From contig NZ_CP087134.1 in NCBI RefSeq assembly GCF_020911925.1, positions 930,001 through 994,000 of the forward strand: a stretch of 64,000 nucleotides of DNA. The letters are read 5' to 3'. Of this stretch, positions 52,961 through 63,900 are shown in pieces (position 1 is the first letter of the stretch; every line of letters begins with the position of its first letter). The position numbers and the translations under genes are program-made. This stretch comes from Flavobacterium cupriresistens (GTDB lineage: Bacteria > Bacteroidota > Bacteroidia > Flavobacteriales > Flavobacteriaceae). The notes beneath the pieces were generated by a model. The model searched no databases and was not told the DNA's origin. It was given only the letters and a program-made list of their open reading frames with translations.

Positions 52961-53407
52961 TTAAGTCCGTTGCATTTCAATATGCGGGATATCGTCTTCC
53001 AGATACATTTCGCTAGTTGGAACAAAACCGTGACTTTCGTAGAATTTCTTTAGATACAACTGCGCTCCGATTGTAATTTTATCGGTACCAAAATTAGCTT
53101 TTATGCCTGCAATGGCCTCGCGCATTAAATCGTGTCCCCATTTCTTATCTCTATAATTGGCATCGACCACCACTCTGCCGATTGACGCATAGTCAAAACT
53201 AATTCCGGCATCAAATAATCGCGAATAAGCGACTACTTTTCCATCGTACTCACCAATTAGGTGCAAAGCGAGCTTGTCTTTACCGTCAGGATCTAAATAA
53301 ACGCAGTTTTGCTCGACTACAAAGATCTCACTCCTTAGTTTGAGCAAATCATATACCTCATGTGCTGTTAATGCCTCAAAGGGCTTTATTTTCCATTTTA
53401 TTTCCAT
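52961..53407 (-). CDS. ElaA-type GNAT N-acetyltransferase
   Basis: The 148-residue protein starts at the ATG at 53407 (MEIKWKIKPFEALTAHEVYDLL); a longer frame exists but the family starts here. It has the ElaA pattern LKLRSEIFVVEQNCVYLDPDG, ASIGRVVVDANYRDKKWGHDLMREAI with the acetyl-CoA site, and the C-terminal FYESHGFVPTSEMYLEDDIPH. The acceptor is unknown. It is convergent with the OmpA gene, only seven bases apart, with no clear terminator between them. Confidence 0.92.
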   Translation of the reverse strand: MEIKWKIKPFEALTAHEVYDLLKLRSEIFVVEQNCVYLDPDGKDKLALHLIGEYDGKVVAYSRLFDAGISFDYASIGRVVVDANYRDKKWGHDLMREAIAGIKANFGTDKITIGAQLYLKKFYESHGFVPTSEMYLEDDIPHIEMQRT

Positions 53408-53837
53408 CTGATTCTGTTTTTGTGCTATTGTAAAAATGGATTCCATCTTTTCTATATTTCAAACATAGAAAAATTATTCTTTAGAGTTGTGTTAAAGAAC
53501 TAAATTAATTTTACAGACTTAATGGGTCGCTTAACGGTTAACAAGTCAAATTTTACGTGTTTTATGGTATTAAGGTCGACTAAGATCACTAAAAATTCGA
53601 ATGGTATTGTTTACAAAATATTATGCACGCGGATTTTACAGATTTAGCGGATTTTTTTATTGGGCAGATTAACAAATCTTCTTGATCTGTCATCCTTGTT
53701 ATAGTGAACAGGTCAAGCAAATCCGCTTGAAAATGTTAATTCCAACTTGCTTGAATTAATATCTGAAGGTGTAGACAACTTCATATCCTTGAATAGCCCT
53801 GCGAAAGGATTTCCCAGGTTTCAAACTATAGTTGCCC
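53408..53837. other. Intergenic region with one dispersed repeat
   Basis: The 430-base gap between the ElaA gene and a membrane protein gene has no plausible ORF. From 53626 to about 53735 it carries an ACGCGGATTTTACAGATTTAGC element with an AAATCCGCTTG partner, a diverged copy of the repeat type seen at 11821, 39278 and 46084. The remaining sequence shows nothing I can name. Confidence 0.6.
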
Positions 53838-54386
53838 TTATACCAACAGGCTGTTAAACGAGCATGCTAATGCAATTATGATTAATAAAATTCCCGCAAT
53901 TAAAAAAAAGCAGGAAGCAAACAACAACAATCCACAATAATTTAAATCTTTCTCAAAGCTTAATCCTTCCCTTTTTATAGATTCTCCAAGTCGGATAAGT
54001 TCGGGTCTGTTATTTATTACTTTCTCCTCCATTTCTGACAATTTTTGTCGCATACGAAAACCCCTTATAAAATGAGTCATGCAATGGGTCGAAAAGTAAC
54101 GGTGAATTAATGCTACCAGTGCTGCAACTATTAATGTTAATGCGCCAAGAAACAGAAGTATTTTATTTTCGGAAAATGGATCGATAAATATATTTTTCTT
54201 TCCATCATCTGTAACTTTAAATAGTACATTGGTAATTAAAAATCCATATATCGTTAAACCAAGTAATGAAAGCCTCAATATCTCTGAGGAAAAACCTTGA
54301 TACTTCTCTAAAATTATAAAATCAACTTTATAGATATCCTCACCAATTGGGATGTCACTTAAATATTTACTTCGAAGTGTTCTCAT
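53838..54386 (-). CDS. Hypothetical membrane protein
   Basis: The 182-residue protein has three hydrophobic segments, near residues 38-56, 77-94 and 150-175, the last being very long and Ile/Leu/Ala/Cys-rich. A soluble, charged region with a coiled-coil tendency (MRQKLSEMEEKVINNRPELIRLGESIKRE) lies between the second and third. It has no signal peptide or recognised domain. Both sides are repeat-rich gaps, so there is no operon context. I do not recognise it; the general shape recalls small membrane proteins of signalling or effector loci, but no partner gene is here. Confidence 0.65.
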   Translation of the reverse strand: MRTLRSKYLSDIPIGEDIYKVDFIILEKYQGFSSEILRLSLLGLTIYGFLITNVLFKVTDDGKKNIFIDPFSENKILLFLGALTLIVAALVALIHRYFSTHCMTHFIRGFRMRQKLSEMEEKVINNRPELIRLGESIKREGLSFEKDLNYCGLLLFASCFFLIAGILLIIIALACSFNSLLV

Positions 54387-54459
54387 AAGTTAAACGTTAG
54401 GTAGTTACATACAACTTCAAATGTACGAAACTCTTATAAAATGCGGTAAAAATATCCTA

Positions 54460-54745
54460 AAGCTGATTTAACCGCAAGGAGCGCAAAGAGGTTACGCAAG
54501 GTTCGCTAAGTTTTTTTTCCCCGTATGTCAGGCTGAGCGAAGTCGAAGCCCCCCCCTTTTCAATTAACTAGCCTTCGACTTCGCTCAGGGTGACAGTAGT
54601 ATGAAGTAGAAATTGATTGTTATTTTGTGAAAACTTGTTTTTAACCGCAAGCAACGCAAGGTTTTTTTGATATGGGGGGCTTTGCAAAAAACGCAAAGTT
54701 CGCAAAGCTTGATCTGAAAAACTTTATGCAAGGGCCACAAAGTTT
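54460..54745. repeat. Cluster of dispersed hairpin repeats
   Basis: Within the 420-base gap (54387-54806) lie AACCGCAAGGAGCGCAAAG and related words (54470-54510, 54642-54662, 54683-54712). An inverted pair follows: TGTCAGGCTGAGCGAAGTCG (54526-54545) and CGACTTCGCTCAGGGTGACA (54577-54596). This second pair is the isolated form of the CTTCGACTTCGCTCAGG part of the 237-bp array. No gene is seen. Confidence 0.75.
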
Positions 54746-54746
54746 A

Positions 54747-54788
54747 AAAAAAGTGGCCATCCCAATAATTTGAGACGGCCACTTTTTT
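54747..54788 (-). terminator. Terminator of the DUF1579 gene
   Basis: AAAAAAGTGGCC (54747-54758) and GGCCACTTTTTT (54777-54788) form a perfect 12-bp stem with an 18-base loop and T-runs on both sides. It lies just past the stop of the lipoprotein gene at 54807. Confidence 0.88.
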
Positions 54789-54806
54789 TCCTTGTAGAAA
54801 ATAGGA

Positions 54807-55448
54807 TTACTGTTTCTTCATCAAGATTTCCATACTCTTGAATTCCTCCCCTTTTTTGACTTCAAACATTTCCATTTTACGGGTTGTGGCGTCTACGAAG
54901 GTGTATAATTCTCTGTAGGGTGTTTTTTTGCCGTTTAATGGGTTTATCATGTCGCCTTTAAATTCTATACTTTTACTTTTTTCATCGTACTTCCCTATGG
55001 CCACCAACATACCGGTTCCCATATTATCAATGAAAGTAGTGGTGTATTCTTTACTGGCATTATTGTAGGCTAAGGTGCTTTTACCCTCAAAGGATTGTCC
55101 CATCATCATTCCTTTGTAATTGGATTCCTGATAACGACCGCCAAGTATCATTTTGTTGACTGCGGTAGAACTCGCTTTTTGAGGTTTGCCGTTCGGTTCC
55201 ATCCAAAAAGTCATGTCACACTTCCAGGTACCATTTTCGTCAGCCATCATTTTGTGTGGAGTTCCGGGGGTTCCGTAAGCAATCCACGCTTTTTCTTGTG
55301 CCGCAGAATCGAGAGGTCGTTCTGCAATTGCTTCTTCTGTTTTTATACTGTCCGCAACTTTAGCATTATCGGCTTCGGTTTTCCCATCCTTTTTACAAGA
55401 AGAAAAACAAAATACGGACATCGATACTATCACATAAATTTTTTTCAT
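54807..55448 (-). CDS. DUF1579-family lipoprotein
   Basis: The 213-residue protein is a lipoprotein (FCFSSC, Cys18) with an acidic linker, followed by a lipocalin-like beta-barrel domain of the DUF1579 type: WKCDMTFWMEPNGKPQKAS, ILGGRYQESNYKGMMMGQSFEGKSTLAYN and GKYDEKSKSIEFKGD. Such proteins bind or hold small hydrophobic molecules in the periplasm; the ligand is unknown. It has a clear terminator and is 49 bases downstream of another lipoprotein gene (DUF4837) on the same strand. Confidence 0.88.
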   Translation of the reverse strand: MKKIYVIVSMSVFCFSSCKKDGKTEADNAKVADSIKTEEAIAERPLDSAAQEKAWIAYGTPGTPHKMMADENGTWKCDMTFWMEPNGKPQKASSTAVNKMILGGRYQESNYKGMMMGQSFEGKSTLAYNNASKEYTTTFIDNMGTGMLVAIGKYDEKSKSIEFKGDMINPLNGKKTPYRELYTFVDATTRKMEMFEVKKGEEFKSMEILMKKQ

Positions 55449-55497
55449 AATTATCTCATTTAAAGTTTATTAAACAAAAGTAACGAAAAAACAGAAG

Positions 55498-56469
55498 CTA
55501 TCTTTTATCTACTTTAACTGATTTTATGATCGCTTCAAGATCCAGCATTAAATCACGTTCTTCATCGGATGGGGAATAACAAAATCCTTCAATAACCAAA
55601 ATTCTATTGTATGCCTCATCAATAATAGCATAATTGATAAACGGACCGGTCATGAAATCATTTTTTAGTTCCCAGGTTCCTTTGGTCTCAAAAGTCTTCT
55701 TTCCGTTTAATTCCGTCACTAAAAAATAGGGTGCATAGGCTTCACCCGTTATCATTTGTGTATTGGTTTCCCGTCCCTTTATATATCGGCCAACAGAATC
55801 TCTCATTTTAACGATATCCTCTACAACATTAGACCCTCGTTTAAGTTTTTTTAAGGGAACTTGATAGATAAGCAAACTTGTACTGCCACTAATGATCTCC
55901 TTTTTTAGCCAGATAAAATTCTTTTTATGCAACATGTATTCGTATCCGCTGGGAATTTGCAAATCGATATGAAATTTATTCTTTATAATAGTCGGATGCA
56001 AAAGTGATTTGCTGTTATCTTCCTGAATTTTCTGAATTTCGGCATCGCGGATCATTTTGATCATTTCAGCCGAATTTAATTCGATGCTGCAAATGATATC
56101 ATCGACCGATTTTGCATAAATCCGAAAGGTGTTGTGCGGTAAAGAATGGGGATTGTGTTTTATCTCGAACTTATCGATCGTGCCTTTTTTTATGACAATA
56201 ATACTTCGGCTGTCGGTAACGAAGCCTTCAAGAAGTTTGGCAGGATATTGATTGATCGTAAACAAAGGTTCTTCCTGTGTAAGACCAAGAACCGGAGAGG
56301 CAAATTTATTTCTGACGCTGTCGCCCACTTCGCCATACCACAACTGATCATCGATGATAACAGAAATGGTGTTTGTTTTGCCTGATACAGGCTCAGGATG
56401 TTTGTCGTTTTTAAAACAAGAAACGAACAAACACGAAAGTAAAAGCAATAAAAAATGGGTTTTATTCAT
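55498..56469 (-). CDS. DUF4837-family lipoprotein
   Basis: The 323-residue protein has a lipoprotein signal (LFVSC, Cys18) and one large alpha/beta domain typical of DUF4837: SVIIDDQLWYGEVGDSVR near the start, FHIDLQIPSGYEYMLHKKNFIWLKKE in the middle and ILVIEGFCYSPSDEERDLML near the end. The family is restricted to Bacteroidota and has no known reaction. It lies 46 bases downstream of a LysM lytic transglycosylase gene on the same strand, which hints at an envelope role. Confidence 0.9.
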   Translation of the reverse strand: MNKTHFLLLLLSCLFVSCFKNDKHPEPVSGKTNTISVIIDDQLWYGEVGDSVRNKFASPVLGLTQEEPLFTINQYPAKLLEGFVTDSRSIIVIKKGTIDKFEIKHNPHSLPHNTFRIYAKSVDDIICSIELNSAEMIKMIRDAEIQKIQEDNSKSLLHPTIIKNKFHIDLQIPSGYEYMLHKKNFIWLKKEIISGSTSLLIYQVPLKKLKRGSNVVEDIVKMRDSVGRYIKGRETNTQMITGEAYAPYFLVTELNGKKTFETKGTWELKNDFMTGPFINYAIIDEAYNRILVIEGFCYSPSDEERDLMLDLEAIIKSVKVDKR

Positions 56470-56515
56470 TTTTTTAATTTATGAAATAAAACCCAAATTT
56501 AGTTAAGATTTTTTA

Positions 56516-58360
56516 TTATCCGTTTATTTTAAGTTTCATTCCCGGTTTTAAATCATCATCTTTAATTCCATTCCACTTTTTAATATCTGAAATTGTTACT
56601 CCAGGATACTTTTTAGAAATACTATACAATGAATCTCCCTTTTTAACGTAATAGTCTTTACCTAAGTCTTTTGATGCTGCTTTCTTTTTGAATGAATCAA
56701 CAGAATTTGAAGCAATTGCTTTCGTTTCTACAGTAACCTCTTCAATAACAGCTGTGTTTTTAGAAACTACCAAAGTTTTTCCTAAAACAATATTATTTGA
56801 AGTCAGACTATTTAGTTCTTTTAAGTCAGCAATAGTCGTACCGAATTTTTTAGCAATACTACCTAAATTATCTCCGCTTGCCACAATATACTCCTGAGAC
56901 TGCTCCGTTGCTTTTTCTTTATGGTCTGCAGCTGCAATAGCTTCTTCATTCGCTTTTCTATCCAAATCCGGAGTTTTCAACTCTTTCGAATTTTTAGCTA
57001 GCGGATCATTTGCTTTGATTTTTAACGTTTTACCGTAAGCTACCGTGTTCGTTTTGATATTGTTCCATTTTTTTAATTCCGGAATCGAAACATCATATTT
57101 ACTTGCAATTGAACCTAGATTGTCTCCTTTACGAACTTTATAAAATTGGATATCTTGTATGTCTTTTTCTACTTTCGCATCGACTTTTACTTTCGCTTTC
57201 GCTTTAGGTGCAACCTTCATAGCCAGTTGGATAGGAAGACCTTTAAATTCAGAATCGTGTTTTACGTATGCGTAAATTTTATCCTCGTTAGAAACAAAAG
57301 TTGCCACTTTATCTTTTGGCAAACGCAGATAATGCGCTTCGTTTTGATAAAACGGTACTATATTTAATTTGTATGAAGGATTTAAAAGTTGAATCTGTGC
57401 TTGTGGCATGTCTAACAAATCAGCTATTTGTTTGAATGACATTTGCGACTTAACCTGAACCGTATCGGTTTCGAAGTTTTTTACTACAGCTCTTTGTGGA
57501 TTAATACCGTGTTCTTTATGGTATTCAAAAAGATACATGGTAGCCAGGAAAGCAGGAACATACCCTTGTGTTTCTTTTGGAAGGTGATTGCGAATATCCC
57601 AGTATTTTGTTTTTCCGCCGGAACGACGAATTGCTTTAGTAACATTTCCGGGTCCTGAATTGTAAGAGGCTAAAACAAGTTCCCAATTGCCAAAGATGTT
57701 AAACATCTTGGTCATGTATTCTGAACAGGCTGCAGTTGCTTTTAAAGGATCACTGCGTTCGTCAATATAGGAATCGATTTTAAGCGCGTATTGCTTTCCG
57801 GTTCCGTACATGAATTGCCAAATTCCTGTGGCGCCCATTTTAGAAACTGCTTTAGGATTTAAAGCAGATTCTACAACGGCTAAATATTTAATTTCCAAAG
57901 GAACATTTTGCTTGGCAAAGGCGTCCTCAAAAATTGGAAAATAGTATTCTGATAAGGACATCAATCGTGAAAACGATTTTTTCCTGTTTTTCAAGAACGA
58001 TTTTATAATATTTTCAAGTCCCTGATTGTACTCAATTTCAAAAGGCGATTTCCCATTCATGGCCTGCAGTCGCTCCTTGAGCAACTCGGTTGGCAATTCT
58101 TCATTGACCGAAACATCAGAATTGATGGTTTGAATGTCTTTTGTTAAATCGTCGTATATATCCAGGCTCACTAATTCATTCATCCAGAGACTGTCTACAC
58201 GTGTAGCCAGTTCATCTTTTTTGAAAGTACTCTTAACCGAATCTAAATACGATATTTTTACTTCAGGCTTAATTGGAGCGTCTGTATTTGCAACATCTTG
58301 TGCAAAAGCAGCGATCGAAAAAAAAGCTGAAACCGCTAAGGAAATTTTTTTTACAATCAT
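56516..58360 (-). CDS. MltD-like lytic transglycosylase with three LysM domains
   Basis: The enzyme cleaves peptidoglycan glycan strands without hydrolysis. The 614-residue protein has a signal peptide (ending AAFAQ), a catalytic SLT domain (about 145-270) with the Glu of ESALNPKAVSKMGATGIWQFM and ASYNSGPGNVTKAI, and three C-terminal LysM modules beginning YKVRKGDNLGSIASKY (near 410), YIVASGDNLGSIAKKF (near 492) and YYVKKGDSLYSISKKYP (near 570), which bind peptidoglycan. The linkers are Lys/Ala-rich. It is probably the first gene of a unit with the DUF4837 and DUF1579 lipoproteins. Confidence 0.95.
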   Translation of the reverse strand: MIVKKISLAVSAFFSIAAFAQDVANTDAPIKPEVKISYLDSVKSTFKKDELATRVDSLWMNELVSLDIYDDLTKDIQTINSDVSVNEELPTELLKERLQAMNGKSPFEIEYNQGLENIIKSFLKNRKKSFSRLMSLSEYYFPIFEDAFAKQNVPLEIKYLAVVESALNPKAVSKMGATGIWQFMYGTGKQYALKIDSYIDERSDPLKATAACSEYMTKMFNIFGNWELVLASYNSGPGNVTKAIRRSGGKTKYWDIRNHLPKETQGYVPAFLATMYLFEYHKEHGINPQRAVVKNFETDTVQVKSQMSFKQIADLLDMPQAQIQLLNPSYKLNIVPFYQNEAHYLRLPKDKVATFVSNEDKIYAYVKHDSEFKGLPIQLAMKVAPKAKAKVKVDAKVEKDIQDIQFYKVRKGDNLGSIASKYDVSIPELKKWNNIKTNTVAYGKTLKIKANDPLAKNSKELKTPDLDRKANEEAIAAADHKEKATEQSQEYIVASGDNLGSIAKKFGTTIADLKELNSLTSNNIVLGKTLVVSKNTAVIEEVTVETKAIASNSVDSFKKKAASKDLGKDYYVKKGDSLYSISKKYPGVTISDIKKWNGIKDDDLKPGMKLKING

Positions 58361-58469
58361 AGAACATTTATTTCAATAGGCTATAATTCAAAGCATTATA
58401 ACACCATCATTTTGCAAACTTAAATGGTTTACAGCTGAAAACTATCTAAAAAAATGTTAAAACTACGAT

Positions 58470-59657
58470 TTAATCTAAAATCGCAGCGATTCCCGGAAGT
58501 ACTTTTCCTTCTAACATTTCAAGCATAGCACCACCACCTGTAGACACATAACTCATTTTATCTTCGAAACCAAATTGCTTCACTGCTGCAACAGAATCAC
58601 CCCCTCCAACTAAAGAGAAAGCTCCGTTTCCTGTAGCTTCTGCGATATAATCACCAAGGGCAATTGTACCTTTCGCAAAAGATTCCATTTCAAAAACACC
58701 TAATGGACCATTCCATAAAATTGTTTTTGACTCTAAAATCACTTTTTTGAAGCTTTCTAAAGATTTAGGACCTGCATCAAGACCTTGCCATCCATCAGGA
58801 ATTGCTGTAACATCTACTACTTGCGTATTTGCCGTATTAGAGAAATCATCAGCAGCGACAACATCAACAGGAATGTGAACCTGTACCCCTTTTTCTTTAG
58901 CTAATCTTAGGATTTCAAGCGCTAATTCTTGTTTATCATCTTCACAAATAGATTTTCCAATTTTACCACCAAGCGCTTTAACGAACGTAAAAGTCATTCC
59001 GCCTCCAATGATCATGTGATCTACTTTGTCCAAAATATTTTCGATAACCGTAATTTTAGAAGATACTTTAGATCCGCCTAAAATAGCAGTTACCGGTTTT
59101 TCACTGTTTTTAAGTACTTTGTTTAAGCTTTCTATTTCTTTTGCCAATAAGGTTCCAAAACATTTTTCAGTTGGAAAGAATTGGGCAATAATAGTCGTAG
59201 AAGCATGCGCTCTGTGCGCCGTTCCGAAGGCATCATTTACATAGATGTCTCCAAGTGACGCTAATTCTTTCGCAAAAGCCACATCTCCAGCTTCTTCTTC
59301 TTTATGAAAACGCAAATTTTCCAATAATAGTACTTCTCCCGCTTTAAGATTATTTGAAGCAGTCTGAGCAACATCTCCAACACAGTTTTCAGCGAACTGA
59401 ACAGGAACTCCTAAAATTTCAGAAGCTGTCTTTAAAATATGTTTTAATGAGTATTTCTCTTCAACACCAGTTGGTCTTCCTAAGTGCGACATTAAAATTA
59501 CACTTCCGCCTTGTGCCAAAATAGCATCAATAGTTGGTTTTGCAGCTTCGATACGCGTAGCATCCGTTACATTAAATTTTTCATCCAGCGGCACATTAAA
59601 GTCAACACGGATTATTGCTTTTTTATTTTTAAAATCGAAATTGTTTAAAGTTTTCAT
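58470..59657 (-). CDS. pgk: Phosphoglycerate kinase
   Basis: Pgk makes ATP from 1,3-bisphosphoglycerate in glycolysis. The 395-residue protein has [20 protein letters not shown] at the substrate site, [44 protein letters not shown] and the nucleotide loop [16 protein letters not shown]. The length is normal. It stands alone, with 109 bases to the lytic transglycosylase gene and about 250 bases to the secretion gene upstream; I found no gap or other glycolytic gene nearby. Confidence 0.98.
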   Translation of the reverse strand: MKTLNNFDFKNKKAIIRVDFNVPLDEKFNVTDATRIEAAKPTIDAILAQGGSVILMSHLGRPTGVEEKYSLKHILKTASEILGVPVQFAENCVGDVAQTASNNLKAGEVLLLENLRFHKEEEAGDVAFAKELASLGDIYVNDAFGTAHRAHASTTIIAQFFPTEKCFGTLLAKEIESLNKVLKNSEKPVTAILGGSKVSSKITVIENILDKVDHMIIGGGMTFTFVKALGGKIGKSICEDDKQELALEILRLAKEKGVQVHIPVDVVAADDFSNTANTQVVDVTAIPDGWQGLDAGPKSLESFKKVILESKTILWNGPLGVFEMESFAKGTIALGDYIAEATGNGAFSLVGGGDSVAAVKQFGFEDKMSYVSTGGGAMLEMLEGKVLPGIAAILD

Positions 59658-59835
59658 TTGATACTTATTTAATATTTTGAAAGAAAAACAAATATAGAAC
59701 TTTTAAAGTAGTATTAAATTCGAAAAAAACAAAAATAGCGGGTCTATGAAAACGAAAACGTTGTAAATTATGAAAAAAAACAAATTTATATTTAAAAAAG
59801 ATAAAAATGCTTATTTATATACTAACCGTTAAAAC

Positions 59836-59885
59836 ATACTGCAAACTAAAACTCCTGATCTTGTCAGAAAATTAGTTTGCAGTAT
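59836..59885 (-). terminator. Hairpin terminator after the PorP/SprF gene
   Basis: ATACTGCAAACTAA (59836-59849) and TTAGTTTGCAGTAT (59872-59885) are perfect 14-bp complements, with a CTGA/TCAG pair inside the loop. It lies 20 bases after the stop on the minus strand. The following T-run is weak (GTTTTAAC). Confidence 0.7.
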
Positions 59886-59904
59886 ACCTCAACTGTAAAT
59901 TTTA

Positions 59905-60900
59905 TTAATCGTGAACCGGACTTTGTGTACAAGGACAGCTACTAATAGATCCCAAGAAATCGAATCCGATAGTGACCATGTGCGTTCCTGAGTTGTAAGC
60001 TCCAAGATCATTGAACATCACCTGATACGAATACCCGAAGTAGAACTTAGATTTCATAAACCCGGCCATTGGTCCTACTGCCAAAGGTTTTCCAAACTGA
60101 TCGTTTAGGAATCTATACGAAACCCCAACCCAGTAATAGTCTTCGTAACGGTTGTAGTGTCTGTACTTGAAGTTAAAATCGGTACTGGAACGTTTATCAT
60201 TTGCAAAATACTGGTAGTACACAGATGGTTCGTATTCTATTCGACTGTTTTCTGAATCTCTAAATACATATCCGGTATATACCTGATAATTGGATAACAA
60301 TCGTGGTTCAAGAGCTCTGCTGGCATCCTTGCCGGTAACACCAAACTTGTCTATATTTTTCTTTAAGAGGTTGTTGGCATTAAAACTAACATAAAAATCT
60401 TTGAAACGATATAAGGCACTGACATCAAAGTTATTGTTTGCTGTATATCTGTCATCTGTAACATAGGCATCCAACGGTCTATTGGTCGTACTCTCGAACT
60501 CATTAACATCAATTCGGAAAGTATTGAAGTTATATGAAATACCAAATGATAAATATTGTTTAGAATAATAATCTAAGATCAAATGGTGTGCGAAAGAGAC
60601 TTTAGCACCGGTTTGTCTGGTGTATCCATTTTTATCATTATACATCGAAATACCAACTCCCGAACGATCGAGAATCCTGAAATCTGCATACACAGACTGG
60701 TTTTGAGGAGCGTCTTTGACACCAACCCATTGTGTAAGTCCATTGGCCCTAATTCTAAGATTGTCGCCAATACCTGCATAGGCAGGAGAAAGAACAAAAG
60801 GGTTGTCGGCAAGATACTGCGTAAATACCGGTAGGTTTAACTCCTGGCTGTAACTTGTCGTTACAGCCATAAGTACTAAGGATAAAATTAATTTTTTCAT
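59905..60900 (-). CDS. T9SS-associated PorP/SprF-family outer-membrane protein
   Basis: The start is the ATG at 60900 (MKKLILSLVLMAVTTSYSQ, a signal peptide). The 331-residue product has the PorP/SprF pattern: LPVFTQYLADNPFVLSPAYAG near the start, ADFRILDRSGVGISMYNDKNG, HHLILDYYSKQYLSFGISYNF, and a C-terminal beta-rich region with YHMVTIGFDFLG-like ending. These are 14-stranded outer-membrane barrels. In Flavobacterium johnsoniae SprF is needed for surface secretion of SprB, and type-B substrates generally pair with such a protein. It follows the adhesin gene by 43 bases, the sprB-sprF order. Confidence 0.93.
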   Translation of the reverse strand: MKKLILSLVLMAVTTSYSQELNLPVFTQYLADNPFVLSPAYAGIGDNLRIRANGLTQWVGVKDAPQNQSVYADFRILDRSGVGISMYNDKNGYTRQTGAKVSFAHHLILDYYSKQYLSFGISYNFNTFRIDVNEFESTTNRPLDAYVTDDRYTANNNFDVSALYRFKDFYVSFNANNLLKKNIDKFGVTGKDASRALEPRLLSNYQVYTGYVFRDSENSRIEYEPSVYYQYFANDKRSSTDFNFKYRHYNRYEDYYWVGVSYRFLNDQFGKPLAVGPMAGFMKSKFYFGYSYQVMFNDLGAYNSGTHMVTIGFDFLGSISSCPCTQSPVHD

Positions 60901-60943
60901 TGTAATAATTTTTTTAGATAACATCATAGGGGCTATTATTTTG

Positions 60944-63900
60944 TTATCTGTATAAAGTGAAATGTCCAACAAACTCTCTCATATCTCTCTCATCATTTAG
61001 TTTAAGAACATACCAGTAATCACCAGAAGGTAATTCTATACCATTGTATTTACCGTCCCATTTTTGACCGTAACGGTATTTACCAACTTCACGACCGTAT
61101 CTGTCAAAGATAGAGAACGTTAGATTGTTGTAAATATTGGTACAACCAGGACCCCATTCGGTATAACTACCGTTTGGTGTAAAATAATTGTCAAGACAAA
61201 CGTCTACAAATTCTCTGTAAAGATTTAATTCAGCTTCACAACCATTCTGATCTCTAACTATAATTTTATAAGTTCCTGTTTTGTAGAACTTAAATTTGTT
61301 AGAAGATGTAAACGGTCCTCCTTCAAAACTGTATTCGTAAGCAGGAGATCCACCAGCAGCCGTAACAGAAATTACATTCATTTCCTGTTGACCGGTAGTC
61401 TCAGCTAAAGTCAATTTGGTGTAAGCTTTAACCGTGAAATCGTCAGTGAACTTGAAACAGCCGTTGGCATGAATTGCAGTCACCTTATGAAGACCAGGAG
61501 CAACATTTAAAAATACCGGATCATTCGGATTTGTATTAGCAACACCGTCAAGTTCATATGTGATAAGTGATAAATCATAATTACTAGGATCCACACTTAC
61601 AGTAACAGTAGCTGTTGCCTGATCGCTATCAACACATGGATAATCAATTTTAACTTTAGGGTCAAGCGTAACCGGGAATGGTAATGTTACCAACTGCTCA
61701 CCAAAACAACCTTTACTGTCTATAATGTAAACCGTGTGTCCACCATCTATTAGGTTAGGGAAACTAAATACCGTTTGTCCAACTGCACCAACTGTAAATG
61801 GTCCTTTATCATTATCCAGACTATAGCTGTAAGGACCTGTTCCGCCTTTTACTTCTACCTCAAAATAACCATCTTTATCATCTTTACATAGTTCTGGTTT
61901 TGTATTGGCTACAATTTCAGTAACTACGATTGGATCCGGTTGTTTAACCTCAACATCTTTGATGATGATATAACAACCATTTTCATCCTGAACCATAACA
62001 TCGTAGAATCCTGGTTTCAAGTTTACAAATTTATTATCATCAAAGAACTGTTTGAACTCAGGCTCTATAGCATATTTATAAACTCCTGTTCCTCCTTGTG
62101 CATTTACTGTTATTATACCGTTATTGTAACCGTTACAGCTTATATCTGTAGCAATTGCTACTGCCGTTAAAGGTGCTTTTGGTTCTGTAATATCGATTAC
62201 AGCCGAAGGTTGCTCACAATCTACACTGCTTACCTTCACGATATATCTTCCAACTTTTAAATCGGTAAAGACACCTGGTGTAAGCTGAATCGGAGCCGGA
62301 GTAATATCTTTTCCTGCAGCATCTTGTAAAGTATAGATATAGTTTCCTAAACCTCCTTTAGCAATCGCGGTAATAGCACCCGTAGCACTTCCACTACACA
62401 TGATATCGATATCAACTAACTTGTCAAATGTTAACGCTGGAATTACAGGCATTTCTACATAATTAGACTCCGAACTTGTACATCCGTTTGCATCTTTTAC
62501 AAAATACTTGTAAGTCGTTTTAGTAGTTATAAATGGTAACGTTATATCAATTGACGAACCTGTCATTGAAATATAGTTGGTACCATCTTCACTATAGAAA
62601 TAAGGTGCAGTACCTCCTGTAGCACTAAGTGTAAGAACTGGGAAAACTTTACAAGTTTCGTTCGTTTTCGTATCTAGTGAAGCCTTAACTTTTGTAGGCT
62701 CAGCAATAGTCACTGTATTAGAAACTCCTTTACAAGTCCAGCTATCATTAACCGTTACAGAATACGTTCCGGCTTTAAGTCCTGTAAATTGCAGAGCTCC
62801 TTGTGATTGTTGACTGATTACTGTTCCGTCTACTAAAGTTCCGTTCAAAGTATACGTATAGTTACCTGAACCACCTGTTACTGTATTAATCGTAACCACT
62901 CCATTTTCGTCATCATAACAAGCAAGTAATGGTGTAGCGCTGATCACAACATCAATTGGTTTTGGAATCTCTAACACCACTGGTGTAGAAACTTCACATC
63001 CTTTACTGTCTCTCACAAATACCGTATAAGATCCCGGAATTAATCCTGGGAAAATTCTATCTGAAGAGTAAGCCACATTTACAGGTCCTACCAATTTAAA
63101 CTCATAACCACCTGGCCATCCACCTTCAGCAGAAGCTGAAATTCTACCGTCTTTATTCCCTACAGCACAAGTAATATCATCTTTAGATGCTAAAATTGTT
63201 AATTCAGCTGTTGGTCCTTCAATACTAAATTCAGTTTGAACTGGACAGAACGGAGTGCTGTTTAATGTAGCCTCTACTGTATAAGTACCACTTACCAAAT
63301 TAGTAAGATCTAATTTAGCCGAAGTAGTAACTCCATTACGAGTTGCACCTGATTCTTTATGTGTAATCACGTAAGTAAAGATACCTGCTTCATCTGTTGG
63401 AACAATGTTGTCAACCAATGTTAAAGTAGCGCTACCGTTAGCCTCACCAAAACAAATAACATTTTTCACATTTGAAGCTACGATTTTGAATGTATTTGGC
63501 TCATTCACTTTATGGAATTTTTCGATGCTACATCCCGTTACCGTGTTAGTCACGATAATTTTATATAGACCAACTTTTAATCCTGTAAACAATCCTGTAG
63601 GACTAGATGTAATAGGGTAAACCGTACCGTCAACACCTTCTAGGGTATACGTTAACGTTGGTAATGTTCCTATTGTCGAGATTGCCGAAACACGAATCGA
63701 CTCATCGTCTTTACAAGTAATTGTAGTAACATCAATTTTTAAATCACTGATGTTAGCATATGGAGCAATAACAACACTGTTAGACTGACCTTGACAATTG
63801 TTAGAATCAAAAACAGTTACGGTGTATGTACCACCTAAATAATCAAATTCTGTAAAGGTATTTCTGCCGTCTTTTTGAACAGAAACTCCATTTCTAAAGA

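Noticed and set aside
59658-59904. Possible small gene between pgk and the PorP/SprF gene
   Set aside because: The region is AT-rich, the open frames are very short, and the only clear structure is the 14-bp hairpin at 59836-59885.
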